This document shows, in pieces, positions 37,427 to 41,533 of a DNA stretch of 41,533 nucleotides. Location: the NCBI GenBank assembly GCA_020430775.1, contig JAGQJE010000327.1, positions 1-41,533 of the forward strand, given 5' to 3'. The DNA comes from Myxococcales bacterium. Lineage in GTDB: Bacteria; Myxococcota_A; Polyangia; Polyangiales; Houyiibacteriaceae. Made by a program: the position numbers and the translations under genes. The notes under the pieces were generated by a model. It worked only from the letters and a program-made list of their open reading frames with translations. It was not told the DNA's origin and made no database searches. The first letter of the stretch is position 1. The number at the start of each line of letters is the position of its first letter.

Positions 37427-39502
37427 ATGAGCGCCGTCGCCCTCCGCGTGGCCGTGTGCGTCGCGTCGCTCGCGGCCGTCGCGGGCGCGTCCGGCTGCAG
37501 CTCGAGCGCGACCCAGGTCGTCGTTGCCGTGACCGCCGATGACGCCGTCCTGTCCGAGGCCTCGGCGATCCGCGTACGCGTCGACCCGCTCGCCCTCGAG
37601 GGCGAGGGAGCGGCGCGCGAGATCGCCGTCGGCGCGGCCGCGACCGAGCCGGTCACGTCTCCGATCACGCTCGGCGTCTACTACCGCGGGGGGGCGCTCG
37701 GTCCCTTCGAGGTGCGAGCGGACGCGCTGGACGCGGACGGTGCCGTCCTCGTGTCGCGCGCCGCGCGGACGTCCTTCGAGCGCGGCAAGAGCCTGCGCCT
37801 CCGCCTCAGCCTGCTCGGCCCGTGCGAGGGGGTGACCTGCGACGCCGGACAGACCTGCGCCGCGGGCGGGTGTCGCCCCATCGACCTGCCGTCGAGCGCG
37901 CTCGACCCATGGCCGACGAGCTGCAACCCGGACGAATACGACTGCGACCGCGACGCGAGCGACGGCTGCGAGAGCGACCTGCGCACCACCGCCGACTGCG
38001 GCGGTTGCGGCCTGTCGTGCGCGGCCGAGCCGAACGCCACGGCGACCTGCGAGACGGGCGTCTGCGCGCGCAAAGCCTGCAAGGAGGGCTTCTTCGACTG
38101 CGACGGCGAGCCGGACAACGGCTGTGAGTCGAAGCATCGTGAGCTCGACAACTGTGGCGCCTGCCACATGCCCTGCGCGCTGCCGAACGCGAGCGCCTCC
38201 TGCGCGACCGGCACGTGCGAGGTCGCCGCCTGTGACGACGGGTGGCTGGACGTCAACGGCGAGCCCTCCGACGGCTGCGAGGTCGACACCCGCACGAGCG
38301 TCCTGCACTGCGGATCGCGTGACCACGCCTGCCCGCCCAACCCCGACGGGGGCCGCGCCGCGTGCGACGGCGGCGTCTGCATCGTCGAGTGCGACCCGGG
38401 GCGAGCGGACTGCGACGACGACCCGACCACCGGCTGCGAGGCGCACCTCGACGCGCCGAAGACCTGCGGCGGGTGCGACCACGCCTGCACGGGGAGCACG
38501 CCCGTGTGCTCCGGGAGCGAAGCAGACGGGTTCGACTGCATCAGCGGGACCTGCTCGCCGCCGAGGCCGGACCGCTGCGGCGATAGCTGCGTCAACACCA
38601 AGACGAGCGTCAACCACTGCGGAGAGTGCGGCACCGTGTGCGCGGACGCGCCGCACGCCTCCCCGGCGTGCCTCGACGGCAACTGCACCGTCCAGTGCGA
38701 CCCGAGCTACGCGCGCTGCGACGTCGACCCGACCAACGGGTGTGAGACGAAGCTCGGCACGGTCACGCACTGCCAGGGCTGCACGGACTCGTGCCTCGAC
38801 GACCACGTGGCGAGCGGGACGTGCGGGCCGGCGGGTTGCGAGATCGGGACCTGCCAGACGGGCTTCGACGACTGCGACGACCGCGCCGACGACGGGTGCG
38901 AGACGCCGCTCGACACGGCGACCGACTGCGGCGCCTGCGGTGTCGCGTGCGCGCCCACGAACGCGACGGGCGTCTGCGGCGCGGGCGGCGCGTGCAAGAT
39001 CGGCGCGTGCAGCAGCGGGTGGGTCGACTTCGACGGCAAGCCCGGCAACGGCTGCGAGCGGGCCTGCCCGAGCGGCTGCGGGAGCTGCGCGCCGACCTGC
39101 GCGCCAGGCACGTCCTGCGCCTGCGGCACGGGCGGCTGCCCCTGCGTGCTGCGCTGCGGGGCGGCGTGTCAGGCCTCGTGCACGACCGACTGCACGGTGG
39201 ACGCAGCCGGGCAGGCGGACTCCGCGATCACCTGCCGCTCGGGCGCCTCCTGCGACATCGACTGCTCGGGGTCGTCGCGGTGCGAAGTCGTGTGCAAGGC
39301 GGGCTCCATCTGCACCGTCGACGTGAAGGGATCGACTGGCTACGACATCACCTGCGAAGCCGCCGTGCTCCTCGGGCCGGCCGCCGCGCAGTGCGAGATC
39401 AAGCGCGAGGATGCTGCCGGCCGGCTGAGCTGCCCGGGGGTCCTCGGCTCCGCGGTCAAGTCCTGCGCCCCGAACCGCGTCGTCTGTAACCGCGGCTGCT
39501 AA
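37427..39502 (+). CDS. Cysteine-rich repeat lipoprotein
   Basis: 691 residues from the ATG at 37427; an upstream ATG at 37376 would overlap the previous gene. The signal peptide ends in AGASGC (lipobox, about Cys25). Residues 28-130 form a beta-type domain (VVVAVTADDAVLSEASAIRVRVDPLALEGEG). From about 140 onward come at least seven copies of a roughly 45-residue module with DCD-x5-(D/N)GCE, a C-GCG turn and C-x5-C. A last Cys-rich region ends in CNRGC. It is presumably surface-exposed and disulphide-bonded. It follows the lipoprotein gene at 35763 closely; the pair may be co-transcribed. Function unknown. Confidence 0.87.
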   Translation: MSAVALRVAVCVASLAAVAGASGCSSSATQVVVAVTADDAVLSEASAIRVRVDPLALEGEGAAREIAVGAAATEPVTSPITLGVYYRGGALGPFEVRADALDADGAVLVSRAARTSFERGKSLRLRLSLLGPCEGVTCDAGQTCAAGGCRPIDLPSSALDPWPTSCNPDEYDCDRDASDGCESDLRTTADCGGCGLSCAAEPNATATCETGVCARKACKEGFFDCDGEPDNGCESKHRELDNCGACHMPCALPNASASCATGTCEVAACDDGWLDVNGEPSDGCEVDTRTSVLHCGSRDHACPPNPDGGRAACDGGVCIVECDPGRADCDDDPTTGCEAHLDAPKTCGGCDHACTGSTPVCSGSEADGFDCISGTCSPPRPDRCGDSCVNTKTSVNHCGECGTVCADAPHASPACLDGNCTVQCDPSYARCDVDPTNGCETKLGTVTHCQGCTDSCLDDHVASGTCGPAGCEIGTCQTGFDDCDDRADDGCETPLDTATDCGACGVACAPTNATGVCGAGGACKIGACSSGWVDFDGKPGNGCERACPSGCGSCAPTCAPGTSCACGTGGCPCVLRCGAACQASCTTDCTVDAAGQADSAITCRSGASCDIDCSGSSRCEVVCKAGSICTVDVKGSTGYDITCEAAVLLGPAAAQCEIKREDAAGRLSCPGVLGSAVKSCAPNRVVCNRGC

Positions 39503-39517
39503 CCCATGGCTGGCAGC

Positions 39518-39556
39518 CCGCCTCCGCTCGGGCGGCGCTCGCCGGCGAGCGGGCGG
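39518..39556. terminator. Candidate bidirectional hairpin terminator
   Basis: CCGCTCG at 39524-39530 pairs with CGAGCGG at 39546-39552, and inside lies the palindrome GCTCGCCGGCGAGC at 39537-39550. The element fills the 57-bp gap between two convergent genes. It has no T-run, so its role in termination is inferred from position and strength of the stem. Confidence 0.4.
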
Positions 39557-39559
39557 CCG

Positions 39560-40405
39560 CTACTTGCCGAGCGGGACGCTGCCGAGGGTGCCGTCGAAGT
39601 GGCCGGCGCCGCGGTTCGAGAGGGCGACGGCGGTCCCGGTCGCCGCGCCCACGACGACCACGCCGACGGCCGTCCAGAGCCACCACTGCTTGCGGAGCGG
39701 CTTGCGGGCCTTCGCGGGCTGTGCGGGCGCCGCGACCGGCGGCGCGGCTTCGGGGGTGCGCTCGCTCGCCGCTCGCGCGGTCTCGGCGGGGCTCGGTGCC
39801 ACGGCGGGGAGCGGGGGTGCCTCGAGGACGACGTCGCTCTGTCCGCCCGGCGTGAGCGTCACGCTCGTCTCGGTCACCGCCTCACCGCCGCGCTCGAGCG
39901 TGAGCGTGTGCGCGCCCGGGTCGACCGGCGCGTAGATGCCGACCGTCGCCGGCGGGAGCGGCTCCTCGTCGAGTCGGACCTCGGTCCCGGCGCGCGCAGC
40001 CTCCTCGCCAGTCACCCGCACGCGGAGCTGGGCGATCTGCGGCTTGATCTCGTCGAGCTCACGGCGCGCGCGCGCCTCGAGCCGCGCGGAGGTGTTCGGG
40101 TCGCGCAGCACCGCGCGCAGGCGCTCTGACGCCGCGACCAGGCGGCCGAGGTGGCGCTCCGCGATGGCGAGGTTGTACGCGATGACGGGCGACGGCCGGA
40201 GGTTCCACGCCCGGCGGAAGCGATCGGCGGCGACCTCCCAGTCGCCCCCGTCGACGGCGTGGAGCCCCTCGCGGAAGAGGGCGCGCGCGGTAGCGGTGTG
40301 GTTTGGGGTCGTGTCCTGGGCGAGGGCGGCCGGGGCGATCGACAGCGCGCCCCATGGGCCGCCAACGCTCGCGAGCGCTACGATGAGTGCGATGGCCCGT
40401 CTCAT
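39560..40405 (-). CDS. PEGA-domain protein with signal peptide and C-terminal membrane helix
   Basis: 281 residues from the ATG at 40405. A signal peptide (cleavage near ALAQ-D, about residue 29) leads to a TPR-like helical region (about 35-115: ATARALFREGLHAVDGGDWEVAADRFRRAW). A PEGA-type beta domain follows (about 125-190: QLRVRVTGEEAARAGTEVRLDEEPLPP, DPGAHTLTLERGGEAV), then an Ala/Pro-rich linker and one membrane helix (WWLWTAVGVVVVGAATGTAVAL). Such proteins are typical in Myxococcota beside Ser/Thr kinases and may tether or sense at the cell envelope. It is divergent from the kinase gene at 40539 with 133 bp between. Confidence 0.85.
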   Translation of the reverse strand: MRRAIALIVALASVGGPWGALSIAPAALAQDTTPNHTATARALFREGLHAVDGGDWEVAADRFRRAWNLRPSPVIAYNLAIAERHLGRLVAASERLRAVLRDPNTSARLEARARRELDEIKPQIAQLRVRVTGEEAARAGTEVRLDEEPLPPATVGIYAPVDPGAHTLTLERGGEAVTETSVTLTPGGQSDVVLEAPPLPAVAPSPAETARAASERTPEAAPPVAAPAQPAKARKPLRKQWWLWTAVGVVVVGAATGTAVALSNRGAGHFDGTLGSVPLGK

Positions 40406-40538
40406 GGGGGCGAGCGTAACAGCCCACGGCGCGCGTGTCGGCGTTCCCGTTGGAACGGCCGGGGGCGGTCGCCGTGCCGCCATTCCCCGAACGGCGCTAC
40501 CGAATGGGGACGGTGGTTGCTAGGTTGAGGCCGGCATC

Positions 40539-41533
40539 GTGATCGCTCCGGGCATCGTCATCGCACACCGGTACCGTGTCCAGTCGCTCCTCGGTCGAGG
40601 AGGCATGGGGACGGTCTGGGCCGCGGAGCACCTCACGCTCGGCGTCCAGGTGGCGATCAAGGTGGTCGACCTGCGGGGCGACGACGACGCGGACGTCGCG
40701 GCGGCGCGCTTCCTGCGCGAGGCGCGTGTCTCCGCGCGGGTCAAGCACCGCTACGTCATCGAGATCCTCGACTTCGGGCGGCTGGACGACGGCGCCCCCT
40801 ACATGGTGATGGAGCGGCTCGACGGGGAGAGCCTCGGCGATCGCATCCGCCGGCAGGGCACCCTGCCGCTCGAGGAGGCGCTAGGGCTCATGGCGCAGGT
40901 GCTGACCGGGCTGCGCGCCGTACACGAGCAGGGCGTCGTCCACCGGGACCTCACCCCGGAGAACGTCTTTTTGGTCCGGGACAGCGAGGGCGCGTACCCG
41001 AAGCTCCTCGACTTCGGCATCTCGCGCGTGCTCGAGCGGAGCGAGCGCGGGCCGGTCACGACCGTCGCGGGCAGGCTGATCGGGACGCCGGAGTACATGG
41101 CGCCGGAGCAGGCGCGCGGCAGCGGTGACCTCGACCACCGCGTCGACCTGTACGCCGTCGGCGTGCTGCTCTACGAGGCGCTGACGGGCGCGCTCCCCTT
41201 CGAGGCCGAGGGCTTCGGTGAGCTGCTCGGCCACGTGATGTTCGAGGAGCCCATCCCGATCGAGCGGCGCCGCCCGGACCTGCCGCCTGCCGTGTGCGCG
41301 GTGGTGCGCAAGGCGCTCACCAAGCGCCGCGAAGAGCGGTACCAGAGCGCGCGCGAGATGCGTGAGGCGCTGCTCGCCGCCGCCGAGGCGCTCGGGATGT
41401 CACCGGCCCAGGCCGCCCGCGAGCCCGCGCGCACCCGCTCCGCGCCGCCCCCGAGCGCGTGCGTCGAGGGGACCGCCGTCGGGGCGCCGTCCTTTCCGCC
41501 GCCCGTGCCGCGCGCCGCCGCGGGTGCACCGGC
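40539..41533 (+). CDS. Hanks-type Ser/Thr protein kinase (partial, runs off the window)
   Basis: 331 residues are visible from the GTG at 40539, preceded by GAGG; there is no stop before the window end, so the C-terminus is missing. The kinase domain spans about 9-275: P-loop LLGRGGMGTVW, VAIKVVD with Lys41, HRDLTPENV with Asp137, DFGISR with Asp158, GTPEYMAPEQ, and the DLYAVGVLLYEAL segment. The catalytic-loop HRD is followed by L-T where K is normal. A Pro/Ala-rich linker begins at about 290 and may lead to a sensor domain or membrane helix. It is divergent from the PEGA-domain gene and probably acts with it. Confidence 0.93.
   Translation, partial: MIAPGIVIAHRYRVQSLLGRGGMGTVWAAEHLTLGVQVAIKVVDLRGDDDADVAAARFLREARVSARVKHRYVIEILDFGRLDDGAPYMVMERLDGESLGDRIRRQGTLPLEEALGLMAQVLTGLRAVHEQGVVHRDLTPENVFLVRDSEGAYPKLLDFGISRVLERSERGPVTTVAGRLIGTPEYMAPEQARGSGDLDHRVDLYAVGVLLYEALTGALPFEAEGFGELLGHVMFEEPIPIERRRPDLPPAVCAVVRKALTKRREERYQSAREMREALLAAAEALGMSPAQAAREPARTRSAPPPSACVEGTAVGAPSFPPPVPRAAAGAP

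Noticed and set aside
35763-39502. Repeated Cys codon patterns considered as a CRISPR or DNA-level repeat array
   Set aside because: The periodicity is in the protein (C-x-n-C modules) with diverged DNA; there are no constant direct repeats with uniform spacers.

Overview
The window is GC-rich throughout and reads as chromosomal DNA of a Myxococcota-like (deltaproteobacterial, Polyangiales/Sandaracinus-type) bacterium. This is inferred from several features: cysteine-rich repeat lipoproteins, a PEGA-domain protein divergent from a Hanks-type Ser/Thr kinase, a bifunctional hydrolase-OsmC protein, and the prkA-yeaH-spoVR operon, all in very high GC coding sequence. No rRNA, tRNA, CRISPR array, transposase or phage gene was recognised.

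Region 1 (1-9.2 kb): a membrane-anchored esterase and an unknown protein come first. A steroid-type oxygenase module follows: a Rieske oxygenase and an NTF2-like protein on the plus strand face a KshB-like ferredoxin reductase and a hotdog thioesterase on the minus strand. The oxygenase and reductase each have a nearly identical 14-bp palindromic box (TGAAAC-NN-GTTCTA) that shares two bases with a predicted -10 element. The box matches the KstR operator pattern TNNAACNNGTTNNA. A TetR regulator resembling KstR lies at 17.3 kb. Behind the reductase is an ABC importer of the cobalamin/ferric-siderophore type, preceded by a 19-unit hexanucleotide repeat and a small membrane protein.

Region 2 (9.3-18.6 kb): a chaperone-like ATPase with only the Hsp70 nucleotide-binding domain, a large secreted hydrolase lipoprotein, acyl-CoA thioesterase TesB, threonine deaminase IlvA divergent from an inositol-monophosphatase-type enzyme, a WYL-domain regulator divergent from the KstR-like TetR protein, and a DUF2505/SRPBCC protein.

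Region 3 (18.7-27.3 kb): a membrane diguanylate cyclase with an intact GGDEF and I-site. Then a block of about 2 kb (CBS-domain protein, phosphotransferase, P-loop kinase) flanked by two identical 42-bp direct repeats. A UvrD/PcrA/Rep helicase follows, then a lipoprotein of unusual design: an M48-type metalloprotease joined to a von Willebrand type D domain and two beta-rich C-terminal modules.

Region 4 (27.5-41.5 kb): a Cys/Met-metabolism PLP enzyme with the hydrolase-OsmC fusion, a small lipoprotein, the prkA-yeaH-spoVR stress operon, two large cysteine-rich repeat lipoproteins, and the PEGA protein divergent from a Ser/Thr kinase cut by the window end. The strongest candidate for a new system is the oxygenase/reductase pair with shared KstR-like operators. 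The flanked cassette and the M48-vWFD lipoprotein are the next most unusual.
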